NCBI RefSeq assembly: GCF_004770905.1
Contig: NZ_RQHT01000014.1
Location: forward strand, 2,103,001 to 2,167,000
Source: Leptospira bandrabouensis
Lineage (GTDB): Bacteria > Spirochaetota > Leptospiria > Leptospirales > Leptospiraceae
Length of the DNA stretch: 64,000 bases
Reading direction: 5' to 3'
Position 1 is the first letter of the stretch; each line of letters opens with the position of its first letter. The position numbers were made by a program, and so were the translations under genes. Shown piece by piece: positions 1 through 11,927 of this stretch. Under the pieces are notes generated by a model. The model saw nothing but the letters and a program-made list of their open reading frames with translations, was not told where the DNA came from and made no database searches.

Positions 1-1
1 T

Positions 2-154
2 ATCATCATCACATTACCAGACTTTGAGTTAAAAATTTTTGATTTTCACGTTTTTGATGATTATTTGTATGAACCTTCGGAAGAAAATCCTACTCCAGAG
101 ATGGATCACATTCAAATCATTGAAGAGTTTATTAAATCTTTTGAGTTAGATTAA
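2..154 (+). CDS. C-terminal end of an unrecognised protein (partial)
   Basis: The left edge of the window cuts into this gene. Fifty codons remain open before a TAA stop at 152-154. The tail is acidic and ends in residues ELD; no motif is recognisable. It lies 3 bp before the next gene on the same strand, so the two may be co-transcribed. I assign no function. Confidence 0.6.
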   Translation: MIITLPDFELKIFDFHVFDDYLYEPSEENPTPEMDHIQIIEEFIKSFELD

Positions 155-157
155 TTC

Positions 158-1708
158 ATGTTAATGTTTAAACGGAATTTGATTTCTTTTTATATACTTT
201 CTCTAGTTTTTTTTGTTTTTGCATTGTACCAAAGTTACAAGTGGAAATGGATCTGCGATGACGCTTATATCAGTTTTGTTTATGCAAGAAATTTGTATGA
301 GGGCTCTGGACTTGTTTTTAATTTAGGGGAAAGGGTAGAGGGTTATACAAATTTTCTTTGGACTCTTATTCTTTCCTTTGGTTATTTTCTAAAACTGGAA
401 CCACAATTTCTTTCTCTATTCCTTGGGATTTTCTTTTATTTGATGACTCTTTTGGTTTTCTTTTATGAAGAGAATCGTATCTCCTTTGGTAAAATATATC
501 CCCTCCTTTTGGTGCATTTGGCATTATTTTTTCACCTTCATATCTTTGCCACTTCGGGATTAGAAACTTCCCTTTTTACATTTTTAGTCTGTTTTGGTTT
601 TCTTTTATGGGAAAAAGAAAATGATTTTCTTTTTTTAGTTTTTTTCCTTTCTGCACTGGTTCGTCCCGAAGGGGCACTTTTTTTATCTTCGGCTTCTCTG
701 GATTGGATAATTCGAAAGAGAAGATGGAAACCAGTTTTATTTGGCTTTTTGTTTTTGGGATTTTTATGTTTTCGTTTTTTTTATTATGATGATATCTTCC
801 CGAATACTTTTTATGCAAAAGGAAATAAGGGAGCCTATTTTTCCCAAGGGATTTATTATCTTCTTTATTTCTTAAAGTCCTATCCACTTTATCTTTTCGT
901 TTTGATCCTTTCTGGAATTCAAATATATAAGACCTTCCTGGATCGAAAAGAATACAGATTCCTTTTTTCCTCAGTTGTTTTATACATCCTTTATGTTTTG
1001 TATGTGGGTGGGGATTTTATGGGGATTCGATTTTGGATTCCCATATTGCCATATCTCTCTTATTTGGCGTTTCGGCAGATCCATGAATGGGATATGGATT
1101 CTCAAATAGAATCTCAAAAAAAAAATTTATTTTTTAGATTCTATTCTAAAAACCAAGTTCTTGTGGCTTTTTTATTTATTTTATCTACGGCAGTGTATAT
1201 AGATCCTTTAAAAGTTAAAGAAACTAGAATTCCTGATTGGCATGGAATCGTCGAAGAACGAATGTTTTATGAGGACCATTTGATTCGGACTTCTGGTTAT
1301 GATACAGATGCACTTTCTGAGTTCCGTGTAGCCTTTTTTGGTGCACAGGCACATTTTATATATTACTTAAGACCTTCTTTTGCGTTTGAAGCGGAATCAG
1401 GTTTAACAGATCGCGAATTTGCAAAGAAGAAAGTTGGAACTCGGGGAAGGATTGGTCATGAAGGTGAATTGGACCCAAATGATTTAGTGACTCGTAATAT
1501 AGAAATCTTACTAGATAATCGTCTTCCTAGTATGTCCTTACCCAATATCCAGTATACTTGGAGAAATATTCCGATTCGTTTTTATGTCAGGGTTTATGAT
1601 CCAAATAAATTTAAATCACTCTGTGTTCGTAGTGATTGGAATTGCGATGACCTCTTTTTGCAATTCAAGTTGAATCATTGGGATACAAACAAAGTGAGAG
1701 TGTTTTAG
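158..1708 (+). CDS. GT-C membrane glycosyltransferase, AftB/ArnT-like
   Basis: Polytopic inner-membrane protein of 516 residues with about ten hydrophobic segments. The first extracytoplasmic loop after helix 1 has the acidic pair D34-D35 followed by ISFVYARNL and then GERVEGYTNFLW (residues 58-69). That arrangement is characteristic of GT-C glycosyltransferases that take sugars from polyprenyl-phosphate donors, including the AftB arabinofuranosyltransferase group. The C-terminal 150 residues are soluble and probably periplasmic. The donor and acceptor cannot be read from sequence. The ATG at 158 is followed by a second ATG at 164; I see no strong ribosome-binding site to decide between them. 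pgeF follows 9 bp downstream. Confidence 0.75.
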   Translation: MLMFKRNLISFYILSLVFFVFALYQSYKWKWICDDAYISFVYARNLYEGSGLVFNLGERVEGYTNFLWTLILSFGYFLKLEPQFLSLFLGIFFYLMTLLVFFYEENRISFGKIYPLLLVHLALFFHLHIFATSGLETSLFTFLVCFGFLLWEKENDFLFLVFFLSALVRPEGALFLSSASLDWIIRKRRWKPVLFGFLFLGFLCFRFFYYDDIFPNTFYAKGNKGAYFSQGIYYLLYFLKSYPLYLFVLILSGIQIYKTFLDRKEYRFLFSSVVLYILYVLYVGGDFMGIRFWIPILPYLSYLAFRQIHEWDMDSQIESQKKNLFFRFYSKNQVLVAFLFILSTAVYIDPLKVKETRIPDWHGIVEERMFYEDHLIRTSGYDTDALSEFRVAFFGAQAHFIYYLRPSFAFEAESGLTDREFAKKKVGTRGRIGHEGELDPNDLVTRNIEILLDNRLPSMSLPNIQYTWRNIPIRFYVRVYDPNKFKSLCVRSDWNCDDLFLQFKLNHWDTNKVRVF

Positions 1709-1717
1709 AAATCGAAA

Positions 1718-2464
1718 ATGGAATTTTTTAAAGAAATCTCGACAGATTATGGAAACATTCAGTATGGAACTGCTGGCAAACCATCCGTGAGTGGTTTAGA
1801 AAATGATTTTCCCTCTTATCCCAAAACACCGGAAGTTTGGAAGCTTTATATAGAAAAATGGCTGAGTAAAGAGTGGATTGGTAATTCAAAAGATTTGGTA
1901 GTCCTAAACCAAGTGCATGGTGATTCTATCCATCAAGTCAGTACAGATTCACTTAGAGAAGAGGCAAAATCGAACTTCATTTGGGAAGGGGATGGGTTAT
2001 ATACAGATTTACCAAATCAACTGCTTGTGGTTCGCACGGCAGATTGTGTTCCTGTATATTTATTTTCCACAAAACGACCGTTTGTTGCCATCATCCATTC
2101 TGGATGGAAGGGCACAAACCTTGGCATTACAGAACGAATGATGGAAAGAGCCATAGAAATTGGTTACGCGCAAGATGAGCTTTATATGGAAATTGGTCCT
2201 TATATCCAAGGATCTGATTATGAAGTCGGAATCGATGTGGCAAAATTTTTCTCTGGATTCGGGGAAGAGGTATGTTGTTCCAAGGGAAACGAGAAGTTTT
2301 TATTAGATGTGGGACTTGCGATTGAAAAGCGGGTGAAAGAGAGGTTTCCTCGTTTAGGTGGAATCCAAAATTCCCATACGAATGTATACAAAAGCCCTCT
2401 TTACTTTAGCCACAGAGCCAAAGAAGAAGGCAGGAATTTAAATTTTATACTTTGGGAATCTTAA
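1718..2464 (+). CDS. pgeF: Peptidoglycan editing factor PgeF (YfiH/laccase-domain family)
   Basis: This 248-residue protein matches the YfiH family, whose members remove misincorporated residues from peptidoglycan precursors and were earlier called polyphenol oxidases. The metal-site residues are visible: H67 in NQVHGD, C110 in RTADC and H127 in IIHSGWKG. GPYIQ further on is also typical. Length is normal for the family. The 3' end overlaps the convergent receiver-domain gene by 20 bp, so no terminator separates the two. Confidence 0.9.
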   Translation: MEFFKEISTDYGNIQYGTAGKPSVSGLENDFPSYPKTPEVWKLYIEKWLSKEWIGNSKDLVVLNQVHGDSIHQVSTDSLREEAKSNFIWEGDGLYTDLPNQLLVVRTADCVPVYLFSTKRPFVAIIHSGWKGTNLGITERMMERAIEIGYAQDELYMEIGPYIQGSDYEVGIDVAKFFSGFGEEVCCSKGNEKFLLDVGLAIEKRVKERFPRLGGIQNSHTNVYKSPLYFSHRAKEEGRNLNFILWES

Positions 2465-2855
2465 GTAAGGTTTCTTTGATTTTTTCTAGAATTTTTTCTC
2501 GTTTGATTGGTTTGACAATATAATCCATCGCCCCATTTTCCAAAAGCGCTTTGATCACAGAAGGTGTGTTCTCTTCAGAGATAAAAAGAATCCTTGGAAG
2601 AACACCCATTTCTTTCATGTCCCAGAAAGCGGCATAACCGTCGACCTCAGGAAGAAAAATCTCAATGGTGACAAGGTCAATCTGTTGGCGATTGTCTTTG
2701 TACATTTGCAAAAGTTCTTTTCCCGTTTCGGCAACTCCAATGATTTTGAAACCTTCCGATTCCAAAATTTGTTGGAGTTGTTTGGATTGAAATTTGGAAT
2801 TCTCAGCAATGAGAATTTGGTAAGGTCTGCCTGTCGGTCCGATGCCTGTTTGCAT
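2445..2855 (-). CDS. Receiver-domain protein with Glu at the phospho-acceptor site
   Basis: A 136-residue stand-alone CheY-like domain. The fold signature is clear: strand-1 motif ILIAENS (residues 14-20), DLVTIEIFLPEVDG around residue 65, a Ser after strand 4 (LFIS) and the conserved Lys in VKP. The phospho-acceptor position holds Glu65 instead of Asp, and the acidic pocket is Glu-Asn (18-19) rather than Asp-Asp. By family knowledge it probably cannot be phosphorylated normally and may be constitutively active-like. It is last in the pgm-argD-leuB run, 17 bp after leuB. Its partner is unknown. Confidence 0.85.
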   Translation of the reverse strand: MQTGIGPTGRPYQILIAENSKFQSKQLQQILESEGFKIIGVAETGKELLQMYKDNRQQIDLVTIEIFLPEVDGYAAFWDMKEMGVLPRILFISEENTPSVIKALLENGAMDYIVKPIKREKILEKIKETLLKIPKV

Positions 2856-2872
2856 AATAGTTCTTCCGTAGT

Positions 2873-5162
<2,290 letters not shown>

Positions 5163-5166
<4 letters not shown>

Positions 5167-6917
5167 TTTAGACCTGCTAATTGTAAAAACTCTGTTTCTG
5201 CCCTAGAGATTTCTTGTCCGAGAGAATCCCAAAGTCCTGAGATTTCTGATTGTTTTTTCGGTTTTTTTAGAGAAGCAAAGGAAGAGTATACTTTTACCTT
5301 TGGTTCGGTTCCGGAGGGACGAATGGTGAGTTTGGCATTTCCTTCCAGTTCCACTTGGATGACATTCGATTTTGGCATTCCTTTGAACACAGAAGCCTTG
5401 GCTTTCCCATCCGCTTTTTGTGTTTCGTAATCAAGGACTCCCACAACCTTTCTTCCTCCAATGATTTTCCCAATTAAGTTTTCCGACCGAAGTGTCTCGA
5501 TGGATTTTTTAATTTGGTCTTGGCCAGAACTTCCTTCTAACGTAAGTGAATACAGACTTTCACGATACAATCCGTATTTTAAATAGATGGCATCCAAGTA
5601 AGAAAGGAGGTCACCTTTTTCTGCAAGGATTTCTACAAAAAGTAAAGCACTCGAGAGAGAATCTTTGTCCCGAACAAAGGGAACTGGCAAATATCCATAA
5701 GACTCTTCACCACCAAACAAGAAGATATTGTTCTTCTTTTTCTCAATTTGTTTCATCTCTTCTGCAATGTATTTAAATCCAGTGAGTACGTTTTTAATTT
5801 TGATTCCGTTTTTTTTGGCAATCGCTTCTTGTAAGTCCGTAGTCACAATGGTTTTTACCAAATGATAGGTTTTGGTTTTCGATTTTTTTCGTTCCGAAAG
5901 GTAAGCTGCCATAATGGAACCAATTTGGTTTCCATTTAGGTATTCATATTCTCCGTCCAAGCGGCGAACTCCCACACCCAGTCTATCCGCATCGGGGTCT
6001 GTGGCAATGAAAGTGGCAGCCTTTTTCTTTTTGGCGTGAAACTCACATAAGGCGAGAGCTTCTTTTTCTTCTGGATTAGGATATTTTACCGTTGGAAATT
6101 CCCCATCCGGTTTTTTTTGTTCAGGAACTAAAAATACAGATTTGTATCCAAAGAAATTTAACATTTCTTTCATATAATCTCCGCCAGTTCCATGTAACGG
6201 TGAATATACGATCCCCAGATCATTTCTTGTTTTGGGTTTTACCGAAGATAGAATTCCTGCTTGTTTTAAATCCTTTAAGTAGGTTTTGAAAACAACTGGT
6301 CCTACCGGTTTTACAAATTTTTTATAATCTTTATCTGTTTTTTTAACAAGGGGAATGGTCGACCAATCGTTTATCCCACTAATCCTTCCTATGATGAGAG
6401 AATCATCCGGGGGCACCAGTTGACCTCCATCGGCAAGATAGGCTTTGAATCCATTGTATTCAGGTGGGTTATGCGAAGCTGTGATGACAATCCCACCACT
6501 GGCTTTGTAATAACGGATGGCATAAGAGAGAAGTGGGGTCGGTGTCACTTTTGGAAAAATAAAAACTTTCACTCCCAGTCTGGCACCAATGCCTGCAGAG
6601 AGTTCTGCAAATTCTTTAGAGAGTCTTCTTGAGTCGTAAGCAATGACAATCGATGGATTTTTTTGTGTATCTCGTAAGTAACTGAGAAAACCAAGGGCAG
6701 CACGACCCACTGTATAGAGGTTCATCTTGCCGATTCCATTTCCAATTTTCCCACGAATTCCTCCCGTTCCAAATGTAAGGGGGACAGCATAGGAATCTAC
6801 GAGTTCGGAGCTCTTTCCTTCCTTCCAATCTTCGTAAGCCTTTTTGGCTTCATTCTGGATTTCCGATGAAAAAGGTGATTTCGTCCAAGATAGGATATTG
6901 TCTTCTGGTTTCAACAT
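5163..6917 (-). CDS. Phosphoglucomutase/phosphomannomutase (alpha-D-phosphohexomutase)
   Basis: A 584-residue member of the alpha-D-phosphohexomutase superfamily, close to the long PgcA-type enzymes. The phosphoserine is S148 in TASHNPPEYNG, the Mg2+ loop is DPDADR (D308, D310, D312), the sugar-binding loop is GGEES (403-407) and the phosphate-binding loop RPSGTEPK is near the C-terminus. It interconverts hexose 1- and 6-phosphates, feeding polysaccharide and glycan synthesis. It is the first gene of the minus-strand operon with argD and leuB. Confidence 0.9.
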
Positions 6918-6963
6918 AGCTTACATACTAGTCTTTTGAAGCTAAGTAGTCTGGAAATCAATT

Positions 6964-8052
6964 TTGGAACCTAGAGAATTTTTCATTGAAGATCGATTGG
7001 AACGATTTCGCTTAAAGGCATTTTGTAATTTAGGAGAGAGTGGGCTTGGGTTTTTTCGTTTAGAAGAAGTGCTAGGGATGGCAGGTATTTCTGTTTCTGA
7101 CCTTCTCGACCTACCCATGAACGATGCACCGAACCAAGGTTCCCTGGAACTGCGCTCTGCCATTGCCAAGCTTTATCCCGGAGTTTCGCCCGAACAGGTT
7201 CTTGTCACCACAGGAACTGGTGAGGCCTTGTACTTAGCATTTCATATGATGGTAAAACCCAAAACCAAGGTGGCACTCATTTGGCCCGCCTTCCAAGCTC
7301 TCTATGAAATTCCTAAAATGCTCGGCGCCGAAATCATTCCAGTCCCACAGGAAAAAGCATTCCTTGCCTCTACTTGGAAAGAAATTGATGCTAATCTTTA
7401 TATCCTAAACCATCCTCACAATCCTACAGGAAAAACTTTTCCAGATGCCGAATGGGAAAACCTCCTCAGTTGGTTTCGGGAAAAAAAGAAACTGGTCCTT
7501 TTTGATGAACACTACCGGTTTTTACCGGGAGAGGGTTCTCTTGGAAAAACGGGAGTGGATCCCAATCATTCTTTTTTTGGAACAGGTTCCTTTACCAAAT
7601 GTTTTGGAGTCACAGGGCTAAGGGTTGGATGGCTTGTCGCAGAAGAATCGTTTGTACAAAGGGCACGTTCTTTTAAAGACTACTTAACTCATACTGTTTC
7701 TCCCATATCCGAAAAAATTGCCCTTGGACTTCTGGAAAACAAAGAATCATTTTTACCTGGGATCCAAACACGGGTGAGAAACAATATCGCAAAGTTTACT
7801 TCACTTTGGAGGAAACTCCCCCATACCAAAGACTTTACTGTACCACAAGGGGGGCTTGTGGGTTGGCTTATGTTAGAGCCGGGTATATCTTCTGAAGCAT
7901 ATGCCGATAGGCTTTTTGAAAAAACAGGTGTGTTTGTTTTGCCTGGATCTAATTTTGAAGAAGAAGGTTTCCTTCGGATTGGATTTGGGGAAACGGAAGA
8001 GCGAATGGCAGAAGGCCTAAAGCGATGGAGTGAATGTACGGATCTCATTTAA
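6964..8052 (+). CDS. PLP-dependent class I/II aminotransferase
   Basis: Fold type I aminotransferase of 362 residues. The PLP residues are in order: N153 in HNPTG, D181 and Y184 in LFDEHYRF, the Schiff-base K212 in GSFTKCFG, and R220 in GLRVGW. The start is TTG at 6964, with no earlier ATG in frame; a weak GGA lies about 8 bp upstream. The final C-terminal Arg is probably in FLRIGFG. The substrate is not determinable. It overlaps the next gene by 19 bp and is divergent from the pgm operon, with only 46 bp between. Confidence 0.85.
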   Translation: MEPREFFIEDRLERFRLKAFCNLGESGLGFFRLEEVLGMAGISVSDLLDLPMNDAPNQGSLELRSAIAKLYPGVSPEQVLVTTGTGEALYLAFHMMVKPKTKVALIWPAFQALYEIPKMLGAEIIPVPQEKAFLASTWKEIDANLYILNHPHNPTGKTFPDAEWENLLSWFREKKKLVLFDEHYRFLPGEGSLGKTGVDPNHSFFGTGSFTKCFGVTGLRVGWLVAEESFVQRARSFKDYLTHTVSPISEKIALGLLENKESFLPGIQTRVRNNIAKFTSLWRKLPHTKDFTVPQGGLVGWLMLEPGISSEAYADRLFEKTGVFVLPGSNFEEEGFLRIGFGETEERMAEGLKRWSECTDLI

Positions 8053-8792
8053 AGTCTAGTTTGCAGTTGTTTCCAGGAATTGGTGAAAAAAAAGAGAAAC
8101 AACTGTTTGGTGTAGGTGTATATGATTGGGAATCTCTCCTCCAATACCAAAAACAAAAAAACGATCCTCTGCTTCCTTCTGTTTCCATTTTAGAGGAACG
8201 AAGAGAAGAATTAGAACACGAACTATCCGAAGCCAATTTTTCTTTTTTTACCAATGAACTTCCGAGCCTTGAATACTGGAGGCTTTGGCAAAACTTCCCC
8301 GAACGATTTTGTTTTTTAGACATTGAAACAACTGGAATTTCGGAATCATCGGTCACCACGGTTGTGAGTCTTTACCAAGACAAACGGATGTTAACGTTTG
8401 AAAGAGGAAAGGACTTAGAATTTCTTTTTGATTCCATTTCTCCCGAAGATATCCTTGTGACATACAATGGGAAAAGATTTGATGTACCCTTTTTAGAAAG
8501 GGAATTTCGTTATCGCGTCACCAATCCCCAACTTGATTTGATGAATCTTTTGCATTCTATTGGAATCAAGGGGGGATTAAAAAAATCCGAAGTGTTACTG
8601 GGTCTTGTTCGTCCAGAAGAGATTGCAGGGATGGATGGAAGGCAGGCCCCTTTGTTATGGTTTGAATACCAAAGAACCAATAATAAAGAAGCTCTGGAAA
8701 AACTAATTGCTTATAACAGGGAAGATACTAAGAACTTGGAAATTGTCTTAGAAAAAACAATTGATCGCCTAACAGAAAATCGATTGTTTTAG
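8034..8792 (+). CDS. YprB-like ribonuclease H-fold 3'-5' exonuclease
   Basis: A 252-residue protein with an N-terminal helix-hairpin-helix (FPGIG, residues 13-17) and a DEDD-type exonuclease domain. The acidic residues are D96 and E98 in FLDIETTG, D150 in TYNGKRFDVPFLE, D168 in QLDLMNLLH and D231 in YNREDTKNL. The gene probably acts on nucleic acid ends; DNA versus RNA cannot be told. It is translationally linked to the aminotransferase upstream and its stop interlocks by 4 bp with the convergent CBS gene. Confidence 0.85.
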   Translation: MYGSHLKSSLQLFPGIGEKKEKQLFGVGVYDWESLLQYQKQKNDPLLPSVSILEERREELEHELSEANFSFFTNELPSLEYWRLWQNFPERFCFLDIETTGISESSVTTVVSLYQDKRMLTFERGKDLEFLFDSISPEDILVTYNGKRFDVPFLEREFRYRVTNPQLDLMNLLHSIGIKGGLKKSEVLLGLVRPEEIAGMDGRQAPLLWFEYQRTNNKEALEKLIAYNREDTKNLEIVLEKTIDRLTENRLF

Positions 8793-9220
8793 TGCGGCCC
8801 GTACATATACTCTCTGAGTATACTCATCTCTGCCTGTGTTCTAGTCAGTTTTGTTTTGACTGCATCTCCAATAGAGATAAGACCAATGATTTTATCACCG
8901 TCAAGCACAGGCATATGGCGGAAACGTTTTGTGATCATATTATTTAAGATATCATCCACGTCTTCATCGGGTCCAGCCACGGTGAGTTGTGTTGTCATTA
9001 CATCTTTTAATTTGATTTTGTCTAGGTTGGCATGGTCTTTGGCTACCACTCGCATCAAATCTCGTTCCGTAAAGATTCCTACCAGTTTTCCTTGGAAGGT
9101 AACAATGAGTGATCCTACTTTCGCACCCACCATCATCTGAGTGGCTTCCAATACATTTCTATCTTCTTCGATGGAAAGAACAGAGGACGCTTTGTCTTTT
9201 AGAATATCTTTTACGGACAT
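8789..9220 (-). CDS. CBS-domain pair protein
   Basis: A 143-residue protein made of two CBS domains and nothing else. Typical signatures are GSLIVTFQGKLVGIFTERDLM near residue 35 and RHMPVLDGDKIIGLISIGDAV near residue 100. Stand-alone CBS pairs usually bind adenine nucleotides and regulate a partner enzyme or transporter; the partner here is unknown. A tRNA-Ala gene on the same strand lies upstream (74 bp). Confidence 0.9.
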   Translation of the reverse strand: MSVKDILKDKASSVLSIEEDRNVLEATQMMVGAKVGSLIVTFQGKLVGIFTERDLMRVVAKDHANLDKIKLKDVMTTQLTVAGPDEDVDDILNNMITKRFRHMPVLDGDKIIGLISIGDAVKTKLTRTQAEMSILREYMYGPH

Positions 9221-9294
9221 GTCTCAAGGTTTATAGGAATTCTAACTAGATAGCAAGAAATTTTTGAAATGGTAAGGAAAGGGAAACGGGTTTT

Positions 9295-9367
<73 letters not shown>

Positions 9368-9376
9368 GTTTCTTTA

Positions 9377-9450
9377 TGGGCCTGACAAGACTTGAACTTG
9401 TGACCCCTCGCTTATCAAGCGAGTGCTCTAACCAACTGAGCTACAGGCCC
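9377..9450 (-). tRNA. tRNA-Ile (anticodon GAT)
   Basis: A 74-nt cloverleaf on the minus strand with acceptor GGGCCTG pairing with CAGGCCC, anticodon loop TTGATAA giving GAT, and T-arm with TTCAAGT loop. It is first of an Ile-Ala tandem. In many bacteria this pair lies in the 16S-23S spacer; here protein genes flank it on both sides. Confidence 0.97.
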
Positions 9451-9530
9451 GGGATACGAACAGTATTTTTCGAGAGGGGTCTATGGGCAATCTTTTTTTA
9501 AGATAATTTTAAGAAAGAAATCTGAAAAAT

Positions 9531-10703
9531 TTAGAGTGTAATTTCTAAAATAAGATCATCTAACAAGAGTAATGCCTCTGGTTTCCATTGAAAGATTTCA
9601 TTTTCGATCGAACATAAACCTTTTTTTTCCCAAGCTTCAATGGTTTTTATGTATTTGGATTTGGTCTTTGTATCCAAATACGTTTCAATAAAATCCAAAT
9701 ACCGAAAAGGAGAAAAGAGCCGAAATAAGGTAAAACTCAGTTCAGTAGAAGGATCGATTTTTTCATACTTAGTGGATGTTTCTTTTTTTTGGTAGAGTGC
9801 TGCATTTCTTGGATTGCCATACCTATGCCCTGCAATCATCCCATGCGCTCCTGGACCAAGGCCCAAATAGGGTTCATAGGTCCAATACTTCAAATTGTGT
9901 AAGGATTCAAACCCTGGTTTGGCATAATTGGAAACTTCGTACCAAAGGTATCCCTGTTCTTTTAAAATGCTGGGTAATTGGGTGAGGATTTCAGATTGGA
10001 GGTTCTCTTCAGGTTCCAACTTTTTATGGTCTGTTACATCACGAGAATACTGGGTTCCTTTTTCTAACGTTAAAGAATACAAACTCAAATGGGGAAGGCC
10101 CGCCTTTAAAAATAGATCTAAATCTGATAAAAACGATTCTTTCGATACACCGGGAATTCCATACATCAAATCAATTCCCACTCGTTTGATAGGAGATTTG
10201 GTGAGAATTTCCACAAGAGAATGGTAACGATCTTCGTCATAATGACGACCGAGGAATTCGAGTCCCTTTTTTTCTAGAGTTTGAACCCCGACATTCACGC
10301 GGTTGATCCCGATGGAATGGTATTTCTCAAGGAGTTCCGAACTTAAATCTTCCGGGTTTACTTCGATCGATATCTCTGGGTTTTCCGAAAAAGAAAACTC
10401 GGAACGTAAAAAATCTAAAAGGTTTTTCCAATGTTCAGGTGATGCTTTGGAGGGAGTTCCTCCACCAAAAAATACGGTATCGATAGTGCGTTTTTTGATT
10501 TCAGGAAAATGAGAAATCCTATCTAAAATTTCTTTTTGGTAAGACTTAAAAAGCGACTGTTCATCGTTAGCTGGTGCAGCTCCAATCCCTTCCGAATAAA
10601 AATCACAATAATCGCATTTTTTAAAACAATAGGGGAAGTGGACATAGACTCCTAAATAGGAATTTCGGACTTGCCAGATAGATTGTTTGTCTAATATTTC
10701 CAT
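9531..10703 (-). CDS. hemW: HemW-like radical SAM protein (heme chaperone family)
   Basis: A 390-residue radical SAM protein with the HemW/HemN-like cluster CFKKCDYC (C26, C30, C33), glycine-rich FGGGTPS, SIEVNPED, and INRVNVGVQTL. HemW proteins bind heme and were long misannotated as oxygen-independent coproporphyrinogen III oxidase. True HemN has a longer N-terminus, so HemW is preferred. The ATG at 10703 shares two bases with the ATG of the divergent gene (CATG), leaving no intergenic promoter. Confidence 0.88.
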   Translation of the reverse strand: MEILDKQSIWQVRNSYLGVYVHFPYCFKKCDYCDFYSEGIGAAPANDEQSLFKSYQKEILDRISHFPEIKKRTIDTVFFGGGTPSKASPEHWKNLLDFLRSEFSFSENPEISIEVNPEDLSSELLEKYHSIGINRVNVGVQTLEKKGLEFLGRHYDEDRYHSLVEILTKSPIKRVGIDLMYGIPGVSKESFLSDLDLFLKAGLPHLSLYSLTLEKGTQYSRDVTDHKKLEPEENLQSEILTQLPSILKEQGYLWYEVSNYAKPGFESLHNLKYWTYEPYLGLGPGAHGMIAGHRYGNPRNAALYQKKETSTKYEKIDPSTELSFTLFRLFSPFRYLDFIETYLDTKTKSKYIKTIEAWEKKGLCSIENEIFQWKPEALLLLDDLILEITL

Positions 10704-11190
10704 GAATATGAAAGGGTTTTGGATGGTTATTCTATTTTTGGGAATCCCTACCTTTTCGATCCTTTCACAGACGGTTGTAGAACCAAATCAAAAGTTTGTT
10801 TGGGAGACTTTTTCTTTTGTTTTTCCCGAACCTGTGGTGGTAAAATTAGAATCTACCACAAACAAAAAACTCACCATCTATCCTGCCAAACGAGATGGAT
10901 TTTTTATGGTGGTGCGAACTCTTCCTTGGAACGAGCCATTGATGGACAAATTTCTTTGGAAAGAATCCGTTTTTACTCGGGGAATCGAACCCAAAGAAAT
11001 CCAAAAGACTGTCGGAAAATTCAACTTTCAAATTTTCCAGGCAGACCAAATTCGAAACCAAAATGCCCTTCGTAACCAAGTTTGGATTGGCCTAGATACA
11101 AAACCAGGATTGTGGATCTGGGTCCAATGGAAAACAGATCGCAAAGACCTCACAGAATTCTTTGAATCCAACCTGTTTCTTCCGCTTTAA
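10702..11190 (+). CDS. Exported protein of unknown function
   Basis: A 162-residue protein with a signal peptide (hydrophobic run WMVILFLGIPTFSILSQ, likely cleaved near SQ-TVVE). The mature part is beta-rich with no motif I recognise. An open frame extends upstream to a TTG at 10687, but ATG at 10702 or 10708 puts the signal peptide correctly at the N-terminus. Its start overlaps that of divergent hemW. I see no terminator, and tRNA-Met follows 61 bp downstream. Confidence 0.7.
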   Translation: MNMKGFWMVILFLGIPTFSILSQTVVEPNQKFVWETFSFVFPEPVVVKLESTTNKKLTIYPAKRDGFFMVVRTLPWNEPLMDKFLWKESVFTRGIEPKEIQKTVGKFNFQIFQADQIRNQNALRNQVWIGLDTKPGLWIWVQWKTDRKDLTEFFESNLFLPL

Positions 11191-11251
11191 CTACCAATCT
11201 TTTGTTTTATGCTTGTCTCTACTTATTTCCCCGAAAGATTGGAAGTCAGTG

Positions 11252-11325
11252 GGGCCTATAGCTCAGTTGGTTAGAGCAGCAGACTCATAATCTGCGGGTC
11301 GAAGGTTCGAGCCCTTCTGGGCCCA
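11252..11325 (+). tRNA. tRNA-Met (anticodon CAT)
   Basis: A 74-nt cloverleaf: acceptor GGGCCTA with TGGGCCC, D-arm AGCTCAGTTGGTTAGAGC, anticodon loop CTCATAA (CAT), T-arm GAAGG-TTCGAGC-CCTTC, discriminator A, no encoded CCA. The first acceptor pair G-C is intact, so it is not a typical bacterial initiator. An Ile2 tRNA with a modified C34 cannot be excluded by sequence alone. Confidence 0.93.
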
Positions 11326-11351
11326 CAAAATAGGAAAGGTAACGATATTCT

Positions 11352-11927
11352 ATGGAGTTTTATGAAGTAAAAATCTCTGATATCAGCCTGACCAATGTGG
11401 GTTTTGCTGTATTCCTGCGTCCGAAAGATTCGGAAGACAAACGTGTGGTTCCCATCTTCATCGGGCCACTGGAAACTCATTCCATCACCACTGTGATTGA
11501 TGGAACCAAACCCCCAAGACCAATGACACATGACCTTATGTTGTATATGTTGACTTCTCTTGGAGCCACAGTTCTCAAAATCACCATCGAAGAAATCATC
11601 GATAGTACGTTTTATGCCAAAATCCAACTTCGAAAAGATGAAGAGATCATCACTTTGGATGCAAGGCCTTCTGATTCCATTGCCCTTGCCTTAAGGGCTA
11701 ATGCTCCTATTTTTATCGCCAAATCCGTATTAGATGAAACTGGGATTATTATGAAGGAAGATGAAATCCAAGGGGAGAGTATTTCTTCTGAGAAAAAAAT
11801 CCAAGCCCTACCAAAATCAAATCTTCAAATTTTAGAAGAAACTTTGGAAAACGCATTAAAAACAGAAGATTACGAAACCGCTGCAAAAATCCGGGACCAA
11901 ATCAAGAAACTCATCGAAAATAGTTAA
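11352..11927 (+). CDS. Bifunctional nuclease (DUF151) with C-terminal UVR motif
   Basis: A 191-residue protein. Residues 1-130 form a bifunctional nuclease (BFN) domain: VFLRPKDSEDKRVVPIFIG early, then DARPSDSIALALR near residue 103. Residues about 155-190 form a UvrB/UvrC-type helical motif (LENALKTEDYETAAKIRDQI). The BFN family has been linked to DNase and RNase activity; the UVR motif suggests docking to another protein. An inverted repeat overlaps the stop codon (11922-11947). Confidence 0.88.
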   Translation: MEFYEVKISDISLTNVGFAVFLRPKDSEDKRVVPIFIGPLETHSITTVIDGTKPPRPMTHDLMLYMLTSLGATVLKITIEEIIDSTFYAKIQLRKDEEIITLDARPSDSIALALRANAPIFIAKSVLDETGIIMKEDEIQGESISSEKKIQALPKSNLQILEETLENALKTEDYETAAKIRDQIKKLIENS

